DNA of 64,000 bases from Cliona cf. orientalis (Eukaryota > Porifera > Demospongiae > Clionaida > Clionaidae). The stretch is taken from NCBI GenBank assembly GCA_963930775.1, contig OZ005698.1, positions 4,346,501-4,410,500 of the forward strand. Direction: 5' to 3'. The translations under genes and the position numbers were made by a program. This document shows positions 21,212 through 32,943 of this stretch, in pieces. Every line of letters starts with the position of its first letter. Positions within the stretch are counted from its first letter, which is position 1. The notes below the pieces were generated by a model, which was not told where the DNA came from, made no database searches, and worked only from the letters and a program-made list of their open reading frames with translations.

Positions 21212-21840
21212 GTAACCGGTTACAGAGGTTACACAGCAGTTACGTTATTGTAACCTGCCGTAACCTATTGTAACCTGCTGTAACCTATTGCAACCTGCTA
21301 TTGTAACCTGCCATAACCAGCCGTAACCTATTGTAACCTGCCATAACCAGCTTTATCCTATTGTAACCTGCCGTAACCTACCGTATAGCGGGAAATTTTC
21401 GAGGGAGAAAACTTTCGCGGATCAGTAGTAAAGGAGCATTTCGCGGAGAAAACTTTCGCGGAATGTTAAAACTGGCCGCATAATGGGTGTGGCATGCCTA
21501 GAATTTCGTGAAGAAAACTTTCGCAGATGGCGGGAAAATCGCGAAATTCGTGAAAGTTTTCTCCCTCGAAAGTTTCCTGGTATTGTACCGGCAACCTGCC
21601 GTAACCAGCCGTAACCTATTTTAACCTGCCATAACCAGCCGTAACCTATCGTAACCTGCTGTAACCTACTGTAACCAGCCGTAACCTATTGTAACCTACC
21701 GTGACCAGCCGTAACCTATCGTAACCTGCCATAACCTATTGTAACGTGCTGTAACCAGCCGTAACCTATGCCGTAGCCAACTATAACCTGTGGTAACCTA
21801 CTGTGACCAGCCGTGATAGTGTAGCCAATAATAATCCAGT
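21212..21840 (+). repeat. TAACC-rich minisatellite (interrupted)
   Basis: Ten- and twenty-base units of the form GTAACCTGCC / GTAACCTATT / ATAACCAGCC alternate at 21212-21377 and again at 21593-21840. The interruption is a complete family M MITE (21378-21592). Units are variable, so this is not a simple telomeric hexamer array. Confidence 0.85.
21378..21592. mobile_element. MITE, family M, copy 3, inside the minisatellite
   Basis: Begins TACCGTATAGCGGGAAATTT and ends with inverted 'gaaagtttcctggtattgta'. It cleanly splits the TAACC array, so it inserted after the array had formed. Confidence 0.75.
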
Positions 21841-22055
21841 GACAAATATATATGGTGAATAATACGCAACTAATGTAGCCTATGAAACTAGTTACATAGT
21901 AGAATATTGCACATGGAAATACCCTATATCAAGCACGGTCTAAAATTTCAAGTCCCAGAAGGGCTCCATCGAGGCCCTGAATTTTCTCATAATTACCTCA
22001 TAGATTACACCATAGGTTTCATCATAATTACCTAATAACCACAAAAAAGTAAATT

Positions 22056-22911
22056 GTTACTGAGGGCATAATGAAAAACTCCGAGTTCCTCATGAATACG
22101 CCGCCATAATTCAAACTAGGATACATTGACAAACTGTGCATGCTACATAATTGGCCTCAAAGCAACAGGTGGTGCATGGTGGTTAGAGGTACACCCTGAA
22201 CATGGCTTCAGCTATGAATCTACTGTAGACCACAAGAGTCAGCTGTGGTGCTAGGCGTAGTAAAGCTCTATACCTAGTGTTATAGTACCTTAGTCACTCT
22301 CCGGGGTGCGATAGGATGATTAAAAGTGGGCGTGGCTCATTAAAAGTGGGCGTGGTCGCACAAAATTTCGCGCGCTTCGTGCACAATTATACCTACAACC
22401 CCACCATACTAAAAATCCTAGATCTGCCCCTGCTTTGACCTGCTCACAAAATTTTCGATTCTAATTGGAGGTGCCTGTGATCGGTAATTATTTTTTTAGC
22501 AGCATTATTTGTAGTATTTAGTGTAGAAAATGCAATTATACTTTGTGAGATTCACTGCATGTGACACTGGTATTATTATCATTGCATAGCAATTTAGTAG
22601 CACCAAGAGTAAATCTTGGTAGCACAAATCATGATGACCTGTGCCCGCCCTACAAGCACGCGTCGCCCACTAAATCACCTTTCTGCTAGCACAACAGCAG
22701 ATGGTAGTTTTGTTGTGGCATCTTGTACGTGAAAATGAGCAACAATAAAGAAAATAAGTGCATCGGGGGACGGTTCATTAAAGGGTGATGTAGACGAAGC
22801 AATTGCACAATCCAGCAAAGAAGGCTCATTTGCTACGACTGGGGATCAGGGACTCAGATGAGAATCAGGATGATACCTGCGATCAGTAGGACGCTCACTG
22901 GTCTAGGTACC
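22056..22911. other. No gene; repeat fragments
   Basis: Contains a tandem pair 'taaaagtgggcgtgg' at about 22320-22350 and a family E fragment at about 22430-22500. No coding region supported. Confidence 0.4.
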
Positions 22912-22957
22912 TATGGGGGTGGATAGTGTCAAAAGTACAGTCACTGCCACTATGATC
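22912..22957 (+). mobile_element. Solo left end of a family T element
   Basis: 'tatgggggtggatagtgtca' and 'aaagtacagtcactg' match the first ~45 bp of the elements at 11458 and 23100, then sequence diverges. It is a truncated end lying only ~190 bp before a full copy. Confidence 0.65.
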
Positions 22958-23099
22958 GAACACTCCCCCCATCAATGGGAGTCTTACGGAAAGAACGGGT
23001 TGGGGAAAAATTGAGAACCTGGTGGAAACATTGCAGACTGCTCTCATAGACTTCCCACTAAGGGTAGAGCGGAGCAGATTGGGATAGCCGGTACCATAG

Positions 23100-24530
23100 T
23101 ATGGGGGTGGATAGTGTCAAAAGTACAGTCACTGTTTGGGAGGAGGGTAACTTCACTAAGGAGGGGGCTGTTTCGACTGGAGGGGGTGCCTTTCATTTGG
23201 AGGATACCACTTTTTGTGGAGGAGTGCGTTTTCATCTTGAGGAGGGGGCCTAGCTCATCTGGAGTAGGGGGTCATATTTCACTGGGGGAGGGGTGCGTTT
23301 GAATCTCGAGGAGGGGGTCTACTGGGTGGTGCTGAACGTGTGCTGTAGCTTGAAAATGAGTTGTTTTGGACTAGTTAAATTGTGTGTTAATTGGTGGTGT
23401 TTGTCATACAAAGGTGCAATAATAATTGTATGTATGTGCTGCAATTTATACATGTACAAAAAATGCCGTACGAACTAATTACCAAATATCCGCGCTTCAT
23501 TGATGGAATATATAGAGGAATTCTGCAAAACGATGGGCCAATTAACGCTTCATAAATTGACGACACCCCTTGTGGGCAAAAGATGCTGTTGCCCAGTAGC
23601 TTGCGTGTAAATGAACGATCCTTTTTTTAGAAAGTAGGCATGTTGAGCCTCCTTTTGTTTGTGGATGTCACTTTTGGAGTGTATATTAAGTAAGAAATTC
23701 AGGTTTTGTGCAGCGAAATTACTCAAAATCCCATGATATCTCACTGACTTTGCTACCCAGGAGGCAACGGGCTTATCGAACCCTTGCCCACAAAGGGTGT
23801 GGTCAATGTGGGCATGGTACCGCTGATCAAGCGCAGTGCTAAGTGACACTTCACGGAGTGAACAAGACTGTTAATTGGCCAATCGTTTTGCGGAATCCCT
23901 CTATAGCACCTTTGTACGACAAGTGACAACAAAAAAGGCCTGGGAACAAGGCTAGGGACACCAGTAACACATCTACATCATCAGTCCAAAATCACGCAAC
24001 TAGCTTCCCAGCCTATATTATAGCCACTTTCAAATTGCAAAGCGCAGGCGCAATGGCCATGACACAAATATTTAACGCGCATGCGCGAAAATGTGCCACA
24101 CCTACAATGTTAATAATATTAATATGCGCGAATGCCATTACGTGTATTGGTATCCTCCAATTGACACTTCTGCTCCACTCCATCGCTAGCTACGCCAGAC
24201 TACTCCATTGCTTCAAATAGCTAGGCCCCTCCTCCAGATCAACATGTACCCCTAGTCAAGAGAAGTGTGACCCCTCCTCAAGATCAATTGTACCCATTCC
24301 CCAGCGAACTATGACCCCCTCCTCAAGATTCAAACGCACCCCTCCCCCAACGATGTATGACCCCTACTCCAGATGAGCTAGATCCCCTCCTCGAGATCGA
24401 AATGCACTCCTCCACAAAAAGTGGTATCCTCCAAATAAAAAGCACCCCCTCCAGTTGAAACTGCCCCCCTCCTCCAAAACAGTGACGGTACTTTTGACAC
24501 TATATATATATATCCACCCCACCCCACCCC
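23100..24530. mobile_element. G-rich palindromic element, family T, copy 2
   Basis: The left arm starts TATGGGGGTGGATAGTGTCA and carries the 'gaggagggggcctagctcat' units. The right arm (about 24230-24520) is the inverted form and ends in an AT microsatellite and a C-rich tail. The interior differs from 11458-12662 apart from a short 'acaaaggtgc' block, so arms and cargo evolve separately. Confidence 0.7.
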
Positions 24531-24547
24531 CCCCCCCCCCCCCCCCC
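24504..24547. repeat. (TA)n and poly-C simple repeats
   Basis: 'tatatatatata' followed by C-rich sequence and a run of about 21 C. Indel-prone in assembly. Confidence 0.85.
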
Positions 24548-26714
24548 AATATTCATGGAGTAAGTGGCCAAGATCAAATGATGGAGAAGCCAGACAAGAA
24601 AGAGAAGTCAGAGAGCCAAGGCCTAGAGGAAGACATAGTAGACCTTTGTCTGAAGGTGAGGCTTTGGAGCTCGTAGTTTGATCAAACAGTTGACCCCAAG
24701 GACTCTTGAAAGGCTCATAGACAACAATGTCTTTCCTTGAGAAGCATTTCAACCGCTCATTGTCAGAGGAAGGGCACGAGGAACTTCCTGAAACCGTGGT
24801 GTGATCAACCGACTACTCCCAAGATCGATAATAAGCAGCTGAGGTCAAGGGGGTAAGTACGGAGCGGAAAAGTCCTTGTTCCGTCGGAATGCAATAATTA
24901 CAAAACACGTCACAGGTAACCGCAAACAACGCAGGACCGACTATATTGCGCACACTCTGCCAGTAAAGCGTTGCCTAGCAATAAATTCAAATCTCAAGTC
25001 TGATTGGACGCGACCAAATCCTGTTGCCAGAACAACTCGTTGTATGCACGGTCACCAGACCCCTCTTTCCCTTGGATTGGGGGGTGTGGCACACAAGACT
25101 AGCTCCTCCTGATTCAAAGAGCACTGATGCTAGAGGGAAGCACCTTCCATGCCATTAATATGTAACTGAGAAGGATTGCATGGTCACATTTGAACCCAAA
25201 GCTAAAATCATTGACCTGCCACGAAATAAATGATTCCCCGCTACAGGTGGTCCCCCAGACCAGGCTAGCACAGCTAGATGGCACTGCATTATGTACTGAT
25301 GTTGAGAGCATCAATGTCCAAGGACTGCTTTACTCTGGCGGGCCAGCCCCTTCACTGCTTGTTACATGCCGCTGCATTATCCATGCACACTGTCAGATCA
25401 TAATAATATGGTCAGATGATTGGGGGGGACCATCAGTGTCCAGAGGGGACTGCTTGTGACAGGCACAGATGGTCTTGGGGGAGCAGGTTATTTTGGCACC
25501 AATGGTCCAGGGGGACCATTAATTTTATTCCCAATATGGGACCAATCATGGGGAGGACCATCGGTAGCATGACATATCCATAGGCATAAATAACTTGATG
25601 CTCTGTAATCCAGATTAGGTCAAGCACACACTTGCTACTTTTGTGCATTGATTTAATGTGTTAATAATAATATGCACACAAAGTATAATTGCAATTGTGA
25701 GATAAGAAACTATTCCAGATAATGGGCATACACCCCAGTGGAAGAGGAGAATTACCAATTTGACAAGGGCCCAAAGGGCCCAAAATTAAGTTGGATTATT
25801 AAACAAATTTAATATGGCACTGGTATTCTTATCATTGCATAAGCACAAACAGTAATTTAGTAGCACAAATAGTAATTGATAACCTGTGCCCATGAGCATG
25901 TGTTGCCTGCCAAATCACCCACATGTCCATAATATATTATAGGCATGGTATACATTACATGATATTGTTCTGATAAAAATTTTTTTATACTTCGGGTGGT
26001 GGTGATCACCAGTCATGTGATGGCCAATAAAATCAATTGGTGATATTCATAACTTATGGTCTATGGCATAGCAGCAGTATCACATTATCAACTGTGCAGG
26101 ATAAAACAATTATAGGCTAAGAAGGAGCTTGCAGGTATCAAGCAAGAGCATAGCATACAATTTAACTATTGTTATCCTTAAAAAGAAAGTCAGTTATGAG
26201 TATTTTGAATAGCTATCTATCTGTACTACTAGTCCAGTGTCAGTTTGGTCAACAATAATGGTGTCCTTTTAGCTTCCGATCGAGACAAAACGTGGTACAC
26301 TATATGAGCTAGCTAGTTAGTTCTTGCATGTGGCAAGTATCAATTGAATGATTGCTAAATTGTATCCTGTGTGGTGTCAATTAGCATGCAAATGCTTCCT
26401 GTACCTGTAAACCGAGTCTGTAGTGTGGTCTATTGGTGTGTATATACACACAGCTAGCTGGCGCATTCTTAACTGGGGAAACTCATTTCCTTTTCTGACT
26501 GATGGTCTTGTGAGTTTGGCTCCTCATCACTTGGATTGTCGTTTTGTTTGGTACATCTAGCTGCCTCATGCTTGTACCATATATACTTTCTAATATAAAC
26601 GCAGTTAAAAAAATTAATAACTGGGGTGATGTAAATCGAGGGGGCGAGCCTTCGTTCACAGCATAGTAAAGGGTTGCCCCCTCTACTATTTTCGATCCAA
26701 AGTGCATGTACAAG
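24548..26714. other. No supported gene; one MITE fragment
   Basis: About 25030-25105 resembles one arm of the family C MITE (4317-4920). Around 25390-25570 short 'ggggaccatcag' and 'ggtccagggggacc' motifs recur. Open frames up to 89 codons are present but no domain or exon structure is convincing. Confidence 0.35.
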
Positions 26715-27121
26715 TACAGTGTAGTCCACTTAATTCAAATCAGCTTAAGATGAATTTTCGTCTAATTCAAATTCTTTCAGATTCCCTACATAGAGCTAAT
26801 ACATAAATTTGAACTGGTCTTTTCGCTTAATTAGAAAAATTACAGCCAGCTTTAGCATACAAAAGTACACATATTTATACAAATACAGGAAGTAGATCAC
26901 ATGGAGATCACTACAATCCACCTAAGATATGAAACTAAGTGTTTGTTACCTAAATCACTCTAACAACAATTCTAAAGCTTCATACGTGGCTGAATGCTCC
27001 ACTAATAAGCATTGCAGGGTCTCAATATAGTGGTTTATATGGATCTCTGTAATTCAAATTTTCGTTTAATTCAAACATTTCTCATGGATTTTGAGATTCA
27101 ATTTAAGTGGACTACACTGTA
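26715..27121. mobile_element. MITE (TACAGTGTAGTCCACTTAATT)
   Basis: 407 bp with inverted ends: TACAGTGTAGTCCACTTAAT at the left, 'atttaagtggactacactgt' plus A at the right. AT-rich interior with 'ttcgtttaattcaaa' repeated in both orientations. The ends begin with TA, consistent with a TA target, but no autonomous relative was seen. Confidence 0.75.
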
Positions 27122-27644
27122 GCTATAGCTATGGTCATTAATTAAGCAAAATCTTTTGTCGCTATAAAGATCAAGAAAGGAGGAAAAATGTATAGTTTAA
27201 TATTAAAGAATTGTGTACCACATTCCCAGTATATCGGGAGCTTTGGGCCCTATGAGGCTACAGAATTGTCTGGGCAACTATAGCTAGCTTAGACTCACGT
27301 TTGTAGCTGATTACAGAAATTAGATCATACCTAGACTTAGACTACACGGCCTTGTTGCTGTAGAAACAATTCTTGTGTAGTGATGCCTTACCTTTGCTTT
27401 GTTTTCTAGCCATCTAGATGCGATCGCTCGAGCTGCATCTTTTGGTGAGTTACATAAATTTAGAGTTAGCGCGCCCAATGTTGACGATCTTTACCGCAAT
27501 GATTATGTGCATGCACTATGAGCTAGCGAACACGTGGACGACGTATCGCTACATACATACATACATACATACATAAGTACAGCGATTTTCTCGTAGTACT
27601 GATTAGTGTGGGGCTCGCTCAGGCTCGCCCCAATTATAGATTGA
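27122..27644. other. No gene seen; CATA microsatellite
   Basis: Apart from a (CATA)n run of about 26 bp at 27549-27574, nothing recognised. Confidence 0.4.
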
Positions 27645-27988
27645 TCGCAAGGACACCTCCAGTTAGAAGCAAAAAATTTACGAGCAGGTCAAAGGGTGCC
27701 TATTAAAGAGCTGAAATTAGAACTGTTCAGGAAGTTTTACCAGAGGGCAAGCGCTACACTGATCGGCACTATTTAGTGGCAGTGAATGTCAGTGATGAAA
27801 AAACAAAAATATGGTACTACTTTCACTTCTTTTTGGAAGTTTCACTCTGACATGGCAATTCTTTCCAATTAAAATTGGCGCCGCCTAATCTCCGGAAAGG
27901 CACCTTATATTAGAACCAAACAAATTGCGCAGGTCTCAAAGGGCGCCTAAATTAGGGTGGTGCCTATATTAGAACATAAACGGTATGT
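27645..27988. mobile_element. MITE, family E, copy 2
   Basis: Carries 'acctccagttagaagc', 'gagcaggtcaaagggtgcct', 'tagtggcagtgaatgtcag' and ends 'gggtggtgcctatattagaac', matching 5250-5813 throughout. Confidence 0.65.
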
Positions 27989-28082
27989 TGTAACACTGAT
28001 ATCCAATCTTTCACAAGTATTATGCTTAATGTTGCAAAAGGTTTCACTATAATATGATTGCTATGATGAGGGACTTGAGTTA

Positions 28083-28439
28083 CTACTTCTCAGTGTTGGA
28101 TGCTTCTGATGTAGTAGATACATGTATACACTTTGAAGTTGCTGGAGCAGTAGTGACGCCATTTATAAATTCATCCTCACTCTCTGATGACATATCACCA
28201 ATGTCTGAGTGGTGCCTCCCAAATATCTCTCTTGCAAGTAACTTCTCATCAGTCAATGCACATCTCTCTGATGCTGTAAGTTCACTCCGCCTGGATGGAT
28301 CATTGAATGTGCAGAACTGTTATTTTGTAGTCATAATTAATACCTTTGGAGATAAAGTTGTAAAAATCTTGCAAGCTTCACCTGAGCATCTGCTACAAGG
28401 TAGTCAAAGTCCAGGGTAGAGTCCAATACCTTATCACAC
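28083..28439 (-). CDS. Two terminal exons of an unidentified gene
   Basis: Reading on the minus strand: a good acceptor (tattactctttccag) opens an exon at 28439, which ends at a GT donor after 28344. A 53 bp intron (28291-28343) follows and a second exon runs to a TAG at 28083-28085. The exons join in frame to give about 100 residues: a hydrophobic stretch with FDYLVADAQVKLARFLQLYL, a basic/Ser-rich segment, LTDEKLLAREIFG, an acidic SSESEDEF patch and a Ser/Thr-rich tail. I do not recognise the family. It lies 1.0 kb downstream of the RAG1-related gene on the same strand, with a MITE between. It might be a second gene of the same element, the end of a host gene, or chance. A 121-codon open frame on the plus strand covers the same stretch, but the splice signals favour minus. 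Confidence 0.4.
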
Positions 28440-28572
28440 CTGGAAAGAGTAATAGGGTAGTGGTTTGCTTTACTGATGATTCCTGACTGCAACATTCATA
28501 AATCCATGATTTTTTTGTTGTGAACGAAAATATTGTTATATGAAACAAAATTAATGTGTGCAAATTACAGTA

Positions 28573-28763
28573 TACCATAAATCGCGAATATTTCATGTCT
28601 AAAACATTTCGTGCAATAATTTTTCGTGTTAAATAATTTTCGGACAAACGACCCTGTACTACATTTTTATTAATATTGCGTATGTATTTTCGCGCGTTTA
28701 ATTTTCGCACAACCCAGGCTGTCCGAAAATATTTTAACAATGAAATATTCGCGATCTACGGTA
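28573..28763. mobile_element. MITE, family N (TACCATAAATCGCGAATATTTC), copy 1
   Basis: About 190 bp: TACCATAAATCGCGAATATT at the left and inverted 'aatattcgcgatctacggta' at the right. A second copy is at 49082-49266. Confidence 0.75.
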
Positions 28764-29459
28764 TTGGACAACGCATGATGATACAGCACACCAGCCCTGC
28801 ACAGCAGGGGTCACGGGTGTTTCAGCGCAATACGCATGTGGAAACTTCGTTGCCCACGCATAATTTTTTCCTACACCTAGCAACGAGGCATGCACTTTCC
28901 TAGCAACCACTCTATGCACTTCGCACTGGTATGCTGTGAATATCGTTAAAAAAACGTGGTTATCCACAGCACAGTGAGATAGAGCAGCCATGGCTGAGTG
29001 TAATGGTGCACGGTTGACTCTTCTACGACATTCCTACATCGAGTTATGGCTCCGCGCGCACTAATCTTTTTGTGATGGGTCTGTTTGACAGGCTATGCTG
29101 GCTTTCATGAATTTTTCCTGCCAAGGTGAGTTTGTGAGTAGCCTTCTACCATGATTGAAGCTCCTTGTAAGCTTGACTTCAAGTTGGCACTTATTTTTTT
29201 AGGTGATTGTTATCTCGACTGAAAATTCGGGTACTTATGAGGTCTCCAACAACACTTTTTGTAGTCTTGTTACAATAGTAAGTCAAATATGAAACTAGGT
29301 TTGTTGGTATGAAATATGTTTCAGCCCTGAGAAGGTAGCTGTAGTGTTTGTGTCTACTTAGACATTTATACTGGCATTTGTGGGACTCACAATCAGTCCG
29401 AACAATTGATGCATGACATATGAACAGTGCATAGTAGTGTGCATGTGTGCTTAAAGTTA
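28764..29459. other. No supported gene
   Basis: Plus-strand splice-like signals (AG at 29091, GTGAG at 29125) and a 24-codon frame from the ATG at 28990 were considered but do not join into a sustained frame. Minus-strand exons linking the RAG1-related gene to 28439 were not found. Confidence 0.35.
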
Positions 29460-31583
29460 CTATGGCTCTGGCTGAGTCTTCCTCCTTTTAATTTCAGGCA
29501 CAAGTTGTTGATGCTCAGGGTCTACTCTGACATGATGCTCCCGAATGACACAGAGGAGGCGATCTACTCTGTTAGGCATGGTCCTATACGAGGTATCGAT
29601 CCCATTCAGCTCCTTGTGGATACTTTCAGCACCCTGCTCACCCATCTACACCCCACTTCTCGATCCAATCTGGTACATGAGATTCCAGCATGTGCATCTT
29701 TGGCAAAACAGTAGATTCTGGGAAGTGTTGCCGGTAGAAACGCATGAATCCTTCAATATTTGTTCCTATGCATAGTCATGTATTTACCGGCGTTAAGCAG
29801 GGTTGACTACTTACACACGTACTTACTCCATTGCAAGCACTTGAATCCACCTTCCTCTTGTCATAGATCCAGTGACAGGAGGCAAACAGTTGAAGCAGCG
29901 TTTCACACCTGTCTGCTATCTCCTCTGCCCTTGGTACCAGCTCAGGAAATCTGGAACGGCCCACCTCTACTGGAGCACGGCATAGTGTCTTGATGTTATT
30001 TGACTATAACGCCCAATAGATATCATGGTAATGCTTTCACATATAGCTATGTTTACGTTTATACCTTAAGTGACTTATGCACATGATTGCCAATGAACGT
30101 TCCTCCAAAATAGGCCTTCCTCTCAACGTTAAATGAGGACAAAGCTTTATCGAGGCTGTTGACAAAAGGTCCCTCCTCGTCTGTGAAGCCCTTTCGAACT
30201 ACAACTTCTTCCTTCCTAATGTCACTATCCTAAAACATCTGTATTATAATATTATTCAGATGGTTTTATGCTTGTGCTAATGTTATTCTTGACTCACTAA
30301 TTTTTCTACGTTTTTGCACAAAGTAGTTGCTGCTTGCCGATAGTAGTCAATCTGCTGTTGTGCCATTCCTCTGATGGTAAGGTACGAGGCCAGTTGCTCA
30401 GCAGCATCAGCTTCCTGAATCGCTGTTGCAAGCCTCATTCAATCTCTGCAAATTGTGGATGGCAGCTGAGTATCTCTGGAAAGAGTGCAGAGTATCAGGC
30501 TGACTGGCATGCTGAGCAAGCTCCAAGTCTAGTCGGTGGCATGATGACTCCAGTAAGGTAAAGAGCCGATAAAAGACTCCCAAGCTAATATGTAGGCCGG
30601 GCATTGACACCTAAAATAATACTATATTTAATGACAGGCATACCATGGTAAATTGTGACTTAAAACCAGTTCAATAGGGATTTCGAAGAAGGGTTCTTGC
30701 AGGACGTTCCTATACCTTCTTCACATCCCCACCTGCGGCTAAAAACTTCCGGTGATCCCTTGCTAGTGTGTCTAAGGTACGACGAGTAAAGCCGACAAAA
30801 GCTGGATCCAGTATCAGCTCCTGAGACTTGATGTGGCACCAGAGGCAGCAGTATCGACCTAGTGAACAAGGGAGTGATTGAGGTACAACCTAGGACTGTA
30901 TATTCATACCAGTGGCGCCAGTTAGACCATACATTCTGCAGAGGAACCCGTAGTCTCCAGAGAGGAAAATACGAAGTTGTTTGTCCCTAATTTAGCATAC
31001 ACATAATTATGCCTTTTATGCATGTACATGTATGTACATGCAATCCTCCTTCATATCTCCACTGTGCCCCATTTAGTGCTTCCATTTGGTCTTTGTACCT
31101 ATCTAGAGTCACGTGCAGGTTGGTGATGGAGTCAGGAGCTTCTACAGCGGCGAAGATGCAGGTATGTTTGGGGCTATTAGGCTTTGGGGTATTGACAATT
31201 TGGAAGTTCATTTTAAATGAACCTTCACCCTTGTTACCCCCTATCTTGATCCAAATCTCATTGGATGGGATATCACCATCATGCCATGTTAGTACATGTA
31301 GGTTGAGCCTGTAGTTTAACAATGTTATGGTGTGTGTGCACTTGTGTGCCTGCGTATGTATGACATTGCTTATTTACTTGCTGTAGGAGTCAAGAAGTTG
31401 GAAAACTTTATCTTTCAACTCTGGGATGTAAACCAATGGTGCTGCTCGGATTCCTCCCCTCCTGATTTCAAAGGGAACATCAGTGGCACTGCTTCACCCT
31501 TTAAGTTGGTGGTGACTATGCTCTGTGCACATTTGCGTAGCTTCTTCTCACTGGGAATGCTGATGTTCCATTCTGCAAGCCAT
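29460..31583 (-). other. DDE-type catalytic core of the RAG1-related pseudogene
   Basis: Candidate metal-binding residues in order: the residue in GG(N)KG at 31233-31235, which I expect to be Asp in active relatives but is AAC/Asn here; Asp in SGDYGF at 30953-30955; Glu in GAES at 29625-29627. The YCCLWC motif (about 30830-30855) directly after the second acidic block parallels the CTLC zinc pair found after the second catalytic Asp of RAG1, but I could not align the two cores residue by residue. The family resemblance to large uncharacterised transposase-like proteins of cnidarians and sponges is recollection. Frameshifts near 31450, 30715, 30405 and 29640 rule out a functional product. Confidence 0.65.
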
Positions 31584-31980
31584 CTGCAGGTACTGCAGTG
31601 ACTTAAGTCTGTTTATATAGAATGTGCAAGCTGTATACATCCTAACTGTACGAAGCTTGTTTCAAGGTATAGCCAAGTTTGCTTTCAAGGCTAAATCTTT
31701 CTCGGGTGGTATGTCCAAAGTGATTCCAGCACTCACCAAAAGTTGGTTTTGCTCACTAGCCGGCAGCCCTTTCAATTCAGCTTGAAGCTGTGCTCTGGAA
31801 TCCTTAGACATACCTGCTCGGATCTCTTCCAAGTCACTACTGCGCTTGCGTACTGTCCTACTACAGGCTTCTGCAGAGGACACTCTGGCTGCTGGTACAT
31901 GAGCAAGTGTAAGTGGCTGTAAGAATTAGTGTACATAATCATAGCGATAACAATTAATACCCTTTATGTTGAGATCTCAC

Positions 31981-32943
31981 TTGTCCTGCTGTAGGCAGTC
32001 GAATAGTCTCTCCATGCCCACTCAACATCCGTCTAACAACATTGGATGCTACCTGTTGTTCAGCTGTGGTTGGTGGTGCTGTTAGGGGCTTGGAAAGGAT
32101 GTCAGTGATGGACATGACTTCAGCTGTCCTACCCACCCCACACTTCATTGCTGTGTGCGTCTTCAGATCACTGACTCTGACCTTCTGTTTGCAGGCCAAA
32201 CAGGTGATCAAGACTCCACCTAAGACCCTCAGCAGCATTTCTGGCGGTGGAAGAACCTTTAGCGGGTGTGAGGCATAGCAGCATGGACAGCTCTCCTGGT
32301 CTTGGCATACACTAAATCATCTATTTCATGAAAGTACAGCTAAGTGTATTTACAGAATGTACCGTTTGTTAGTTTACCTCTGAATACAAGTGAGACAAAC
32401 TACTGACCCACACTGTAGTTGTAATGGCCGATCAAGCAGTTCCAAGCAAATGGGGCACTGCATGTGTGTGGATTGGAGGCCAGGGACTGTTGAGGTGAAT
32501 CGAGAAGGCTTCTCCTGCTTCTCGGGGAAAAAAACTAGGGGGTGCTAGTTTCTGTGCCTCTGTGAGAAGTGTGTGTGTACCATCCGATGATGGTCTCCCT
32601 CTCCTTTTCCTTCCTTTTGGGGGTCTGCCTCCCTTTTACCTTGTGCTGATGTTTCCACACACCATACAATCCTCCCCAACATGCACACACCATTCAGCAG
32701 GTTCCACAGCATGGAGATAGACTCTCCCTTCAGCTTCTGCTTTGCTGGACCGCGATACCACAGCATAGCAACGCTTGCAAAACTTTTGGGGATGGACATT
32801 GGCTTTGTCTGTGGAGATGTCAATGCTGAAGACTGACTTCAGAGCAGCTTCATGGTCCTTGCAGAGTCTGTTCTGCTTGACTGGCCCACCACACACCCGG
32901 CAAAGATTTGCTAGCTCCTTAATGTGCTTTACCTCATCCATCA
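31981..32943 (-). other. RAG1-like N-terminal zinc module and RING of the pseudogene
   Basis: Exon 32378-32943 starts at an ATG (32939-32941) after a CTAG acceptor and encodes CRVCGG, a 'VFSIDISTDKANVHPQKFC' block and CMVCGN. Vertebrate RAG1 has the same order: a CX2C pair, V(F)xIDV..D...IHP..FC..C, then CxxC. After a GRPP basic region comes QCPICLELLDRP...CGSVVCLTCIQ, and the next exon supplies CPCC to complete a C3HC4 RING. The following LITCLACKQKV...H...C corresponds in position to the first zinc finger behind the RAG1 RING. In RAG1 this region gives dimerisation and E3 ubiquitin-ligase activity. The TAA at 32636-32638 and a 1-nt shift near 32530 interrupt it, but sequence on both sides is still readable. 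Confidence 0.75.

Larger units (their letters stand above)
21075..22055. repeat. Dispersed repeat carrying an internal minisatellite
   Basis: The ends (21075-21140 'aaggtattcgctggatacac' and 21945-22050 'ctccatcgaggccctgaatt ... cctaataaccaca') are found fused at 51280-51425. The second copy lacks the internal ~820 bp, which here holds a TAACC-rich minisatellite and a family M MITE. Confidence 0.7.

Noticed and set aside
21212..21840. Interstitial telomere array
   Set aside because: Units contain TAACC but are 10-20 bp and variable, not TTAGGG-type hexamers in tandem.
24555..24660. Plus-strand exon-like stretch (EKPDKKEKSESQGLEEDIVDLCLK) ending at GTGAGG
   Set aside because: Only one exon edge is good, the acceptor side is a poly-C run, and nothing continues it.
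28054..28419. 121-codon plus-strand open frame
   Set aside because: Lies opposite to a minus-strand exon pair that has proper splice sites and a shared frame; the plus frame has no homology I recognise.
28990..29150. Plus-strand gene start (ATGGCTGAGTGTAATGG) with following splice-like signals
   Set aside because: Possible exons do not join into an open frame in any phase.
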